DNA of 64,000 bases, from contig PEAM01000018.1 in the NCBI GenBank assembly GCA_002753565.1, forward strand, positions 1-64,000, written 5' to 3'. The position numbers and the translations under genes are program-made. The notes below the pieces were generated by a model. That model had not been told where the DNA came from. It saw only the letters and a program-made list of their open reading frames with translations, and ran no database searches. Of the stretch, positions 26,780-35,173 are shown piece after piece. Positions within the stretch are counted from its first letter, which is position 1; each line of letters begins with the position of its first letter. This DNA comes from Magnetococcales bacterium (GTDB taxonomy: Bacteria > Pseudomonadota > Magnetococcia > Magnetococcales > JADFYX01).

Positions 26780-27246
26780 CCAACTCTCCTCTCTGTAACA
26801 CCCATCAATCTCAGGTAAAGGAAGGCTTCCCTTCCACTACACTATACACTACCTAGTTTTTTCCTGCATCACTAGGATTGATAATTATAAATAACAAATA
26901 ATTAAGATAGTAAGATTTTAGCCTGTTGAGAAGGTTGCGTTAGCTGCTTGGAAACCCACACGATTCCCCTTAATGCCTAGCACAGAACAGACCTGTGGAG
27001 AGGAGTCACAGCTCCTCTGAGCTCTCCTGATCTACTTTTTTTCACCAATCAAACACAAAAAAAAGGTTTATTATTCATAATTTAATATGGAAATCTTATT
27101 TTATACAAATTTGTTACCGTATTATTTTTGCTTTTTCCAATTCAAAATGGATAATAAGAACATCATTTGGTCAGCATTTCTCTAGCGGCACTATTCCGCT
27201 CTATTTCTTAAAACTACGTATACTTTTAGAATAAAGGGGTTAGATC
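26780..27246. other. AT-rich intergenic region before the repeat-protein gene
   Basis: The 467-base region separates divergent genes. It is strongly AT-rich (for example near 26880-26915 and 27060-27130), unlike the surrounding genes. A short stem-loop AGAGGAG (26999-27005) with CTCCTCT (27012-27018) is followed by a T run at 27036-27042. The region likely holds the promoter of the repeat-protein gene, whose GGGG ribosome site lies 7-10 bases before the ATG. No gene was seen. Confidence 0.4.
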
Positions 27247-28212
27247 ATGGCTGAAGAGTTTCCAAAGAACGAGGATGATTTTCCACAGGATGGTGAGCAG
27301 CCCCCAATGGATGAGGGCGAACACCATGATGAGGGTGACGAACACCATATGGATGATGGGCAACCGCCCATGGATGGACAGCCGCCAATGGATGGTGGGC
27401 AACCACCTATGGATGATGGGCAGCCACCTATGGATGGACAGCCGCCAATGGATGGACAGCCACCTATGGATGGACAGCCACCTATGGATGATGGACAGCC
27501 GCCTATGAATGATGGGCAGCCACCTATGGATGATGGGCAGCCACCTATGGATGGACAGCCACCTATGGATGGACAGCCACCTATGGATGGACAGCCACCT
27601 ATGGATGGACAGCCACCTATGGATGGACAGCCACCTATGGATGGACAGCCACCTATGGATGGTGGCGAACACCACCATGAGGGTGACGAACACCACATGG
27701 ATGATGGGCAACCACCTATGGATGATGGACAACCACCTATGGATGGACAGCCACCTATGGATGGGCAACCACCTATGGATGGACAGCCACCTATGGATGA
27801 TGGACAACCGCCTATGGATGGTGGCGAACACCACCATGAGGGTGACGAACACCACATGGATGATGGGCAACCGCCTATGGATAGTGGTGGATGGGGTAGT
27901 GAGCAAGAGGGTGGGGATATGGATGGAGGTATTCCAGAATTTGGTTCTGGTGACGCACCCATGGGTGGTAATGTCCCACCAAGTGGGGATGATCCCTTCT
28001 CACCAGAGGGTGGAGGAGAGCCACCAATGGGTGGTGATGAGCCACCACCTCCCCCACCGAATGAAATGGATGACGCCAGTGATGCCATGGGTGAAGCCAT
28101 GGATGAAACAGCTGGTGACGGCAAGCCGCCACCCGATGACCCAGAAGGTGGTATGGATGATCCAGGTGCAGGGGGCATGCCAGATCCTGATGCAGGAGGA
28201 GATGCCATCTAA
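27247..28212 (+). CDS. Acidic, His- and Pro-rich hexapeptide-repeat protein
   Basis: The 321-residue protein is mostly repeats of PPMDGQ and the heptad-like PPMDDGQ, about 28 units in all. Three acidic His islands interrupt them ([16 protein letters not shown] and two near-copies). The C-terminal third is degenerate repeats rich in Gly, Pro and Asp, ending [12 protein letters not shown]. There is no signal peptide, cysteine or predicted fold, so it should be disordered and strongly acidic. Asp and His clusters suggest divalent-metal binding (inference). It lies 206 bases upstream of a type I secretion set and has its own terminator. Leaderless acidic glycine-rich proteins are typical type I substrates, which makes it a candidate cargo. 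Confidence 0.75.
   Translation: MAEEFPKNEDDFPQDGEQPPMDEGEHHDEGDEHHMDDGQPPMDGQPPMDGGQPPMDDGQPPMDGQPPMDGQPPMDGQPPMDDGQPPMNDGQPPMDDGQPPMDGQPPMDGQPPMDGQPPMDGQPPMDGQPPMDGQPPMDGGEHHHEGDEHHMDDGQPPMDDGQPPMDGQPPMDGQPPMDGQPPMDDGQPPMDGGEHHHEGDEHHMDDGQPPMDSGGWGSEQEGGDMDGGIPEFGSGDAPMGGNVPPSGDDPFSPEGGGEPPMGGDEPPPPPPNEMDDASDAMGEAMDETAGDGKPPPDDPEGGMDDPGAGGMPDPDAGGDAI
27355..27890 (+). repeat. 18-base and 21-base coding tandem repeats (PPMDGQ units)
   Basis: The unit CCTATGGATGGACAGCCA is repeated in tandem, with 21-base variants carrying an extra Asp codon. Larger blocks that include the His island recur at about 27660-27710 and 27820-27870. Array length is likely to vary by slippage. Confidence 0.85.
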
Positions 28213-28243
28213 CACACCTTTTTCAATCTGATGTTTGTTTAAC

Positions 28244-28282
28244 AAGGGAGGTCTTTCCCAAAAGGGGGGCCTCCCTTTTTTT
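28244..28282 (+). terminator. Rho-independent terminator after the repeat protein
   Basis: AAGGGAGG (28244-28251) pairs with CCTCCCTT (28270-28277), and a T run extends over 28276-28282. It lies 32 bases after the stop codon, so the repeat gene is mostly transcribed apart from the secretion genes. Confidence 0.8.
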
Positions 28283-28417
28283 ATGCTGAATCGTTGATTT
28301 TATTTATCTAATCGTTGCAGTTAACCGAAAAGAGCGGTTAGGAGTGTGGCAATGATAATCTTGCTCTACACTCAAGAGTCGTGCCACTCTCCATCAACCC
28401 CGAGACGCGGATAGATT

Positions 28418-30691
28418 ATGCAGTCAGCTTTTAAAAGCCTCTTTCTCGTAGCCAGACAGCACGGCATTGAACTGAATGTCGAACACCTCCAGCATGAGTT
28501 TGCAACCGGAGATACGGAAGCTGGAGATAAAATATTGGTCAAAGCGGCTCTAAAGTATGGTATGGAGGCCAAAAAGGTCCGCTTTCAATGGAAAAATCTT
28601 GCCCAGATGGGAAAAGCCTTTCCTGCCATTGCCCGACTTAAAAGTGGTCGTTGTGTGGTCATGACCGGTTTTCAGGCCGCCTCCGAGAAAAAAAACACGC
28701 CCGATCAGGTTCTCATCATCGACCCCTCCTCTCCCAACCCACGAATGGAGAGAGTCCCGGAAGACAAATTTACTACCCTATGGGATGGGGATCTGGTGCT
28801 TGTCAGAAGGGACTACAGCCTGACGGATGACACTCAACCCTTTTCAGCCGGGTGGCTGGTAGCCGGTTTTTTGAAACAGAAAGGGTTGATGGTTTCCCTG
28901 TTTTTCATTGCGGCTATTCTTCATGTTTTTGCCGTATTACCGGTTGTCTTTATTATCATTATTCTCGACAAGGTGGTGAACTATCAGGCAACCTCTACCC
29001 TCTATGTGGTGACAGTCGGTGTGATTATCGCCTTTGGCTTTAATGCCGTATTGGGCTATTTAAGACAATACATCATCCTGTTTGTCTCCAGCCGGGTTGA
29101 TATTCGGCTGAATGCCATGGTGTTCAATAAACTACTCAACCTTCCCATGAGCTATTTTCAGAAGAAGGATAGTGCCACCATCATTAAAACCGCCCAACAG
29201 ACCAATACCATTCGCAACATTCTCGCCGGCAAATATTTTGCCGCCATTCTCGACTCCACCGCCCTGATTATTTTTATTCCAATTCTCTTTTATTACAACC
29301 CCCTGCTCTGTGCCATTGTTGTTGCCTTCTCCATCATGATTGCAGCCAACGTCATTCTCTCGGCCCGCATTCAAAAAAAAGCCCTGAACCGAGCGGTCAG
29401 AGCCGATGGTCAAAAGGTCTCCATACTGACCAACTCGGTATCCGGCATCGAGACCATCAAAGCCCTAGCCATTGAGCCGATACAAAACCGCCTATGGGAA
29501 GAGGCAATCTATCAACACACAGAAGCCAATTTTGATATCGGAAAACTCAACGCTCTTTCGGCACAAATTAGTGGTTTTCTTCAGCAGATCATGACCGTTG
29601 CCCTACTGTTTTTTGGAGTACAGTTGGTTTTTAGCGGCGAGTTGAGTGCGGGCGTTTTGATCGGTGTCAATATGTTGGGAGGCCGGGTTACCGCCCCCCT
29701 GGTCCAACTTGTCACCCTGAGAATGGATATCGAAAAACTCAAGAATGCCATCCAATCCTTAGAGGGTATTCTCAATACCACCGGAGAGTCGACCCGCAAG
29801 GGAAACACCGCAGAAATAGCCGGAGGCATCCGTTTCAAATCGGTCAGCTACAGCTATTCTGATGGTACCCAAGCCCTGCATGATGTCTCTCTCTCCATCC
29901 GCCCTAGAACCCGGGTCGCCATCGTCGGCTCACCGGGGTCAGGCAAGTCGACCCTGGTTCGACTGGCTCAAAAATTAATGAAACCCAGCTCAGGTACCAT
30001 TCTGATCGATGAGCAGGATATTCGTGTGATGGATACGGGAAAACTGCGCACCAGTGTAGCGGTGGTCAATGAGGATACCCTGCTGTTTGGCGGCTCGATT
30101 CGTGACAATATTCGCATGCCCTACCCCAATGCTTCCATGCCTCGAATTACCTGGGCATCAAAAACCGTCGGACTCCATGAAGAGGTGGAACAGCTACCAG
30201 AGGGTTACGAGACCCAGTTGATTGATGGTGGCACCAACTTGACAGCCGGGCAAAGGCAGAAGGTTGCCATGGCCCGTGCCTTGATCCGCAACCCAAAGAT
30301 TCTTATTCTCGATGGTGTCTTCTCCCATTTTGAGATAGATGGTGTGATGGATCTCAAGCAACATATGAAAGAGATCGCCAGCGGTCGAACCTTGCTGCTC
30401 ATCTCCAAGCAGCTGGCTCCCATCAGCGATTTTGAACTGATTTTGGTCATGGATAAAGGTCGATTGGTGGAGTGGGGCAACCATCAATCTCTTCTGACCC
30501 GCAACCGAACCTATGCCGGTTTATGGAGAAAAGAGCTGGCCATCTGGAATCAGCCCGAGGCACCCACCCAAGCCGGGCAGACCAAAAGCCACCCAACACG
30601 CCAACAGGCCACTGCGGCAGCATCTCGCTCACCACAACCACCCCCTACCCGACAGCCCCAACCTACCAGGGAGGGAGTCAACAGCCCATGA
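28418..30691 (+). CDS. Type I secretion ABC exporter with C39-like domain and degenerate ATPase motifs
   Basis: The 757-residue protein has the bacteriocin/RTX exporter layout. An N-terminal C39-peptidase-like domain (residues 1-130) lacks the catalytic Cys and His. A six-helix membrane domain spans about 150-430, and a nucleotide-binding domain about 470-690. The Walker A GSPGSGKST (K510) is intact, but other catalytic motifs are changed. The Q-loop has N551 (VVNEDTLLF), the signature reads LTAGQ (608-612) and Walker B is LILDG with Gly633 where the catalytic Glu should be. The switch His is Lys664 (LISKQL). ATP may bind but hydrolysis should be weak or absent. The C-terminal 60 residues are Pro/Gln/Thr-rich. 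The stop overlaps the HlyD start (ATGA). Confidence 0.85.
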   Translation: MQSAFKSLFLVARQHGIELNVEHLQHEFATGDTEAGDKILVKAALKYGMEAKKVRFQWKNLAQMGKAFPAIARLKSGRCVVMTGFQAASEKKNTPDQVLIIDPSSPNPRMERVPEDKFTTLWDGDLVLVRRDYSLTDDTQPFSAGWLVAGFLKQKGLMVSLFFIAAILHVFAVLPVVFIIIILDKVVNYQATSTLYVVTVGVIIAFGFNAVLGYLRQYIILFVSSRVDIRLNAMVFNKLLNLPMSYFQKKDSATIIKTAQQTNTIRNILAGKYFAAILDSTALIIFIPILFYYNPLLCAIVVAFSIMIAANVILSARIQKKALNRAVRADGQKVSILTNSVSGIETIKALAIEPIQNRLWEEAIYQHTEANFDIGKLNALSAQISGFLQQIMTVALLFFGVQLVFSGELSAGVLIGVNMLGGRVTAPLVQLVTLRMDIEKLKNAIQSLEGILNTTGESTRKGNTAEIAGGIRFKSVSYSYSDGTQALHDVSLSIRPRTRVAIVGSPGSGKSTLVRLAQKLMKPSSGTILIDEQDIRVMDTGKLRTSVAVVNEDTLLFGGSIRDNIRMPYPNASMPRITWASKTVGLHEEVEQLPEGYETQLIDGGTNLTAGQRQKVAMARALIRNPKILILDGVFSHFEIDGVMDLKQHMKEIASGRTLLLISKQLAPISDFELILVMDKGRLVEWGNHQSLLTRNRTYAGLWRKELAIWNQPEAPTQAGQTKSHPTRQQATAAASRSPQPPPTRQPQPTREGVNSP

Positions 30692-32481
30692 ATACACCAC
30701 CCATAACACCAAATGATCGTGGGGGAAACACCCCGAATGCCACGAGGGAAAAACGGCTGGCACCTGGTGATTTTATCTTTAAGGAGGGGGAGGTCGGACA
30801 GCTGGCCTATGTGGTGGTCTCTGGCGTGGTAGAGGTGTGCAAACTCAGCGGGGGAAACTATGTCAAACTCCAAGAGTTGAAAGAAGGCACGATGTTTGGT
30901 GAGATGGCCATCATCGAAAAAACAGCCCGCAGCGCCTCTGCGCGGGCAGTCACCGATGTGATTGTTCGGGAGATCGACGAGCAGGCTTTAATGGCCCATA
31001 TACGCCGCTCGCCAGAAGTAGCCATGAACATGATGCATCGGCTGGCCAGCTATGTGCGCTCATCACACGACAGCCTCTCTGGCAGCACCTTTGAAAAACT
31101 AAAGAAAGATCCCACCCCCTCGGATAAGGTAGAGGTGATCGAGAGTGATGGGCGGCCGGAAAAATGGCAAACGGATATCGACTTTATTCTCAATGAGTTT
31201 CAATCTCCCAAGGAGATCCTGGAGAGGCGACCTTTTCCACCCATCCTGATTGGTATGCTTGTTGTCATCATCGCCTTGCTGGTTATTATTGTCTTTTGGT
31301 CCTCCTTCTCCATTATCGATACAACAGTCTCAGCCCGAGGTCGTCTCTCCACCAGTGTACCGACCATTTCAGTTCAGGCAACGGATAGTTCTGTTGTGAA
31401 AAATGTATTGGTTTCGGTGGGTGATCTGGTTAAAAAAGGGGATGTACTGGTTACACTCGATGAGACCTTTACCGAGTCGGACTATGCGCGAACCCAGATG
31501 GAACTGGATACGTTAAAAACCAAGATTCAAAGACTAACTGCCGAAATGAACCGCGAAGGTGTGGAGAGTGCAAAACAGATTGGCAATGAGATTGAGCGCC
31601 GAGTATATCTCAACCGTACCGCAGAATATTCTGCCCGCATCACCTCCTTTGACCTGGACATGCGGGCACTGGAGCAGAAACTCTACACCACAGCCAATGA
31701 TATCCGGCTAGCCAATCAACAACTGGGTATTCAAAAAGAGCTGGAAGAGGCCCGACTCAAACTCTATCAGCAGAAGGTCGGCTCCTATGTCAACCTGCTT
31801 GCTGCCCGAGAAAAACATCTGACAACCGCGCGATCCTTTCAGAACCTTCAGGATTCCATCGGCGAGTATAACAGCAAAATAGAGGCCATAAGAGCCAAGA
31901 AACAGGCCTTTATCAGCCAATGGTTCTCCTCCATCGGCAAACAGCTCTCCCAAGCCATCGAGCTACGAAACAGCAAGCTGGAGGAGATGGTCAAGGTTGG
32001 GCGTCGCCGGGAGAATGTCGCCATTCTCGCTCCAGCCGATGGCACCATCATGGAACTCAACGACCTGTTTATCGGTGCCATCGTTAATAAGGGGGCCACC
32101 GTCATGGCTCTGGTTCCAGGCAATGTTCCCCTCAATGCCGAGATCGACATCAACCCACGAGATATCGGCAATGTCATGATGGGAGCCGAGGTCTCCCTCA
32201 AGCTAGACGCCCTACCTTTCCAAAAACATGGCGATCTGGCCGGAGAGATCACCTTTATCTCCGAAGATACGGTTGATACCTCGACCGATGGTAAACCGGG
32301 CACCTACTACCGAGCCATTGTCACCATCATGAGTGATGACTTGAGAGATCTTCCAGTGGATTTTCGTTTGATACCAGGCATGTTGCTCAGCGGAGATATT
32401 CTGGCCGGGCGCAGAAGGTTGATCACCTATTTTATCTATCCGGTCATCCGCACCATCAAAACCAGCTTTTCAGAACCGTAA
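30688..32481 (+). CDS. HlyD-type membrane fusion protein with N-terminal cyclic-nucleotide-binding domain
   Basis: This 597-residue protein combines a cytoplasmic cyclic-nucleotide domain with an adaptor of type I secretion. Residues 25-110 have the cNMP fold with FGE at 70-72 and the phosphate-contacting Arg81, although the usual PRxAT reads ARSAS. A linker and single membrane helix (about 186-206) follow. The HlyD part has a lipoyl-like barrel half (SVQATDSSVVKNVLVSVGDLVKKGDVL), a long coiled hairpin (about 265-410) and the second half (ILAPADGTIMELNDLFIGAIVNKG). A nucleotide signal could gate secretion (inference). GGGAGGGAG precedes the ATG, which overlaps the exporter stop. Confidence 0.88.
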   Translation: MNTPPITPNDRGGNTPNATREKRLAPGDFIFKEGEVGQLAYVVVSGVVEVCKLSGGNYVKLQELKEGTMFGEMAIIEKTARSASARAVTDVIVREIDEQALMAHIRRSPEVAMNMMHRLASYVRSSHDSLSGSTFEKLKKDPTPSDKVEVIESDGRPEKWQTDIDFILNEFQSPKEILERRPFPPILIGMLVVIIALLVIIVFWSSFSIIDTTVSARGRLSTSVPTISVQATDSSVVKNVLVSVGDLVKKGDVLVTLDETFTESDYARTQMELDTLKTKIQRLTAEMNREGVESAKQIGNEIERRVYLNRTAEYSARITSFDLDMRALEQKLYTTANDIRLANQQLGIQKELEEARLKLYQQKVGSYVNLLAAREKHLTTARSFQNLQDSIGEYNSKIEAIRAKKQAFISQWFSSIGKQLSQAIELRNSKLEEMVKVGRRRENVAILAPADGTIMELNDLFIGAIVNKGATVMALVPGNVPLNAEIDINPRDIGNVMMGAEVSLKLDALPFQKHGDLAGEITFISEDTVDTSTDGKPGTYYRAIVTIMSDDLRDLPVDFRLIPGMLLSGDILAGRRRLITYFIYPVIRTIKTSFSEP

Positions 32482-32536
32482 AACAGTCTCTGAAGGGTAG
32501 CCACCATGGATTTGGATGGTGGCTACCCTACGGTTC
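32473..32536. repeat. Nested inverted repeats after the HlyD gene
   Basis: An outer pair GAACCGTA (32473-32480) and TACGGTTC (32529-32536) encloses a perfect 14-base hairpin (32494-32507 with 32516-32529). The HlyD stop codon lies in the left outer arm. No T run follows. The structure separates the HlyD and TolC genes and may modulate read-through to TolC. Confidence 0.65.
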
Positions 32537-32679
32537 ATAAAAGAAAATAACGAACCCACCCCCCTCTCCTCACCCTCCAACTTGGCCCTGATTCTGCTTA
32601 CATTTTACTCATCAAAGTGTGAACACCCTTTTTACATTCGTTCATAATAATAATTTTTTCATCATAAATACAGTGACTT

Positions 32680-34911
32680 ATGGAAATAAAGCTGCAAAAA
32701 TTCCTCTGGATGGTCATGCTCTTTGCACTACCAGGAGTTGGTTGGGGGGGCAATAACCTCCATCAACCGTTTCTTGCTGCCCTGCAAAAAGCGCTCACTT
32801 TCAATCCAGAGATTCTTGCCGCACAGGATCAACTTGCCATCCAGCAGGAAAAACTGGGACTGGCTCAAGTGGAGCTGCTCCCCGACCTATCCCTGAACCT
32901 CTCGGCTAAATACAATCAAGATGAGTGGAAGGGAGGAAAAAGCAGTCGTACTCCGGCTACCCTCTCTGTTTCACTCTCCCAGCCCCTGATCGATTTCAAC
33001 CAATGGCGCAGCATAGACAACGCCCACCTTCCCATCAAAAAAGCTGAAATGGATCTGCTGATCTCTACAGAAAACCTTTTTTTTAAAGTGGTGGAGGAGA
33101 CAGTGGCTATTTTGCAGGCCAAAGAGGTCTTGCAACGGTCTCAAAGCAATCTAGCCCTTACCCAAGAACACTTGAGAGCCACCCGATTACGGTTTGATGC
33201 AGGAGAGCTGACCCAGACCGATATCAGTCAGGCAGAGTCTCGTGTGGCCTCCATTCAAGCTGAGTTGATCTCCACACACAATCAGATCAAGATGAGCATG
33301 GCCCGCTTTGAAGAGATTACCGGCATACCGGCCCCAGCCAATTTATCCATCCCTTCAGTCTTACCTGCCGTACTCCATCATCTGGAACAATCCCCCATTC
33401 ACCAGGTAGCCCTGCGACCCGATGTCGCCTCTGCCCTGATTCAGTTGGAGGAGTCTCGCCGCAATATCGATATCCAACGGGGGGGGATGTTACCAGTATT
33501 AACCCTTACTTCGGACGCCTCCCGTACCTGGCATTCCGATAGCAGCAGCCGTCCCGGTGCCAACAGCGCCCTCAATGTCAGCCTGGGGCTGACCATGCCT
33601 ATTGATGCCAGAGGAAAATATTCTCGCAAGGGTCGCCAAGCCATGTGGGAGCGGGATGAAAAGTTGGCAAAACTGGACCAGGTCAGGCAACAGGCGATCC
33701 GAGAGGTCAAACATGCCTTGCTGGGGCTCTCTTCGGCCAGGGCCAGAGATAAAGCCCTCAAGCAGGTTGAGCAGGCTGCCAAGATGGCGCTAAGCGGGGT
33801 GGAGAAGGAGTTTACGGTGGGAACCCGAAGCTCCCCCGATCTGCTCAGCGCACAGAACGAACTGTTCGAAGCTCAAAGGGACCTGACCAAAAGCCACTAT
33901 GACCTGATTCTAGAACAGTATAAACTGCTCAAAGCCAAAGGCCAGTTGACCCTCTCCAAACCGGTGTTCGATCTGAACCCACAACCACAAGCGCCCAACA
34001 ACCAGCCGGCCATGGCCCAACACAACCCCGCCAACACCCAATATGGCCGGGTATTAAACCAGGCTCTCAATCAAAATTGGAGTGGTCACCCCCCCCACGC
34101 CAACCTCCAGAACCATCCAACCCCCACATCATCCACCAGACCGGGACTCTCCAACAAGGCTGCGCTCCCCCCTTCTGCTTCGAACCCCTTGCCCCCCATG
34201 CCGAACAAAATAGAAGAGATGGACTCCTTTTCACAGGCCATCCAACCTGAAACGGTCCAACCTCTTCCTCAACCACAGGCTCAAGGTGGTGGTGGCTCAC
34301 TTTATGCTCAGTCCAACATTCAGGCTATCCCTGCCCATCATCCTGGCCTTATCATCCGGGTAGCCAGCTTTCCCAAGCCAGCCGAAGCCATTGCCGAGCA
34401 GTTGGCAAGACATCTGGTCTCTGACCAGTTTTCTGTTATTAAAACAGCGGAGATGATCCAAGGCTCCCCCTATATCCATATCTTGAGCGGCCCTTTTGCC
34501 CACCAGGATGAGGCAGAGAGGGTCAAACAGATTCTTCAACAGGTCTACCATGCCCAGCCCTTGATCGAAAACTGGAATCCACAGGCTGCTGCCCTCCACC
34601 CCACCCCACCTCCCATGGTCCAAACAGCCTCAACCGTGCAGCCAGTGGCACACAACATCTATAGCGCATCCCAACAGCCACTCCCCGAGCCATCCCTGCA
34701 AGAAGGCATGATGATGCAACCCAAGGAGCAGCCCCAAGAGCAGCCTTTCGACCCCTCCTTTCTAACCGCTCCCCTCTCATCAAACCAGCCTCTGGCAAAG
34801 GAGTTGACAAAGGATAAACCAATCCCAGAACCTGTGGTGGTCGCCAAGGAGCGGGTTATCGTGACGGAATCGGGGATAAAAATTGGGGTGGGAAGAGTAC
34901 GGAAGAGGTGA
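32680..34911 (+). CDS. TolC-family outer-membrane efflux protein with C-terminal SPOR-like domain
   Basis: The 743-residue protein is much longer than TolC (about 470-495). A signal peptide (ending near GVGWGGN) is followed by the two TolC repeats. Features include AALQKALTFNPEILAAQDQLAIQQEKLGLAQVELLP at about residues 28-63, LRFDAGELTQTDISQAESRV and VGTRSSPDLLSAQNELFEAQRDL. After residue 430 come about 120 Pro/Asn/Gln-rich residues. A SPOR-like domain then spans about 550-630 (IIRVASFPKPAEAIAEQLARHL and YIHILSGPFAHQDEAERVKQIL), followed by a second disordered stretch. SPOR domains bind denuded septal peptidoglycan glycan, so this export channel may be placed at division sites. It completes the type I secretion set. 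Confidence 0.85.
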   Translation: MEIKLQKFLWMVMLFALPGVGWGGNNLHQPFLAALQKALTFNPEILAAQDQLAIQQEKLGLAQVELLPDLSLNLSAKYNQDEWKGGKSSRTPATLSVSLSQPLIDFNQWRSIDNAHLPIKKAEMDLLISTENLFFKVVEETVAILQAKEVLQRSQSNLALTQEHLRATRLRFDAGELTQTDISQAESRVASIQAELISTHNQIKMSMARFEEITGIPAPANLSIPSVLPAVLHHLEQSPIHQVALRPDVASALIQLEESRRNIDIQRGGMLPVLTLTSDASRTWHSDSSSRPGANSALNVSLGLTMPIDARGKYSRKGRQAMWERDEKLAKLDQVRQQAIREVKHALLGLSSARARDKALKQVEQAAKMALSGVEKEFTVGTRSSPDLLSAQNELFEAQRDLTKSHYDLILEQYKLLKAKGQLTLSKPVFDLNPQPQAPNNQPAMAQHNPANTQYGRVLNQALNQNWSGHPPHANLQNHPTPTSSTRPGLSNKAALPPSASNPLPPMPNKIEEMDSFSQAIQPETVQPLPQPQAQGGGGSLYAQSNIQAIPAHHPGLIIRVASFPKPAEAIAEQLARHLVSDQFSVIKTAEMIQGSPYIHILSGPFAHQDEAERVKQILQQVYHAQPLIENWNPQAAALHPTPPPMVQTASTVQPVAHNIYSASQQPLPEPSLQEGMMMQPKEQPQEQPFDPSFLTAPLSSNQPLAKELTKDKPIPEPVVVAKERVIVTESGIKIGVGRVRKR

Positions 34912-34933
34912 TTTTTTGTCTAGAAGGGAGGCG

Positions 34934-35035
34934 TTAGACCATTAGAATAGAGATTATTTCTGAGAGAGCAAAAAGAGCCATCAGACCTAAAACCCCCAAC
35001 TCCAGCAGAATGGCATATTTAATAAAGGAGATCAT
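34934..35035 (-). CDS. 33-residue membrane micropeptide A, phasin-linked
   Basis: The peptide begins MISFIKYAILLELGVLG and ends LSEIISILMV. It is a single hydrophobic helix with one acidic residue at position 12 (ELG) and another at 26 (SE). AGGAG lies 6 bases before this ATG; an ATG one codon earlier has poorer spacing. A paralogue at 43259-43360 has the same length and aligns without gaps: MISF-K-AI-LELG--L-ALFAL-E--S-L are identical columns. Both lie downstream of a phasin gene on the same strand. Conservation at the protein level with different codons indicates a real gene. The function is unknown; it should sit in the cytoplasmic membrane or at the granule surface. Confidence 0.72.
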   Translation of the reverse strand: MISFIKYAILLELGVLGLMALFALSEIISILMV

Positions 35036-35093
35036 CATCAGCTCCTATTATCAGGTTTTTTAAAAAGAGTGTGTGTCAAACAAATCTCTCAGC

Positions 35094-35153
35094 TAACAGG
35101 GCCAGGTCTCTTGAATCACAAGTATTCAAAAGCAACCTGTTTAAACCCTGTTA
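35094..35153 (-). other. Conserved hairpin between phasin A and micropeptide A
   Basis: TAACAGGG (35094-35101) pairs with CCCTGTTA (35146-35153). Inside are CAGGT with ACCTG and TTGAAT with ATTCAA. The equivalent structure at 43447-43505 has TAGCAGGG/CCCTGCTA, a compensatory A-T to G-C change. A 21-base block (35136-35156) matches 43488-43508 at 19 positions. It may terminate, stabilise or process the phasin transcript ahead of the micropeptide. Confidence 0.55.
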
Positions 35154-35173
35154 TCTGACAGATACGTTTACAA

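Noticed and set aside
27355-27890. Tandem repeats as a CRISPR array
   Set aside because: Units are 18-21 bases with no unique spacers, they preserve a reading frame, and no cas genes are near.
27240-28208. 322-residue minus-strand frame of GGCPSI repeats opposite the PPMDGQ protein
   Set aside because: Its openness follows from the plus-strand repeat. It has no ribosome site and a composition (Gly, Cys, Pro, Ser) unlike neighbours, while the plus strand has a ribosome site, promoter region and terminator.
24093-28300. A full magnetosome gene island around mamC
   Set aside because: Neighbouring proteins (DUF3592, 118-residue unknown, repeat protein, secretion set) have no resemblance to MamA, B, E, K, M, O, P, Q or the Mms proteins.
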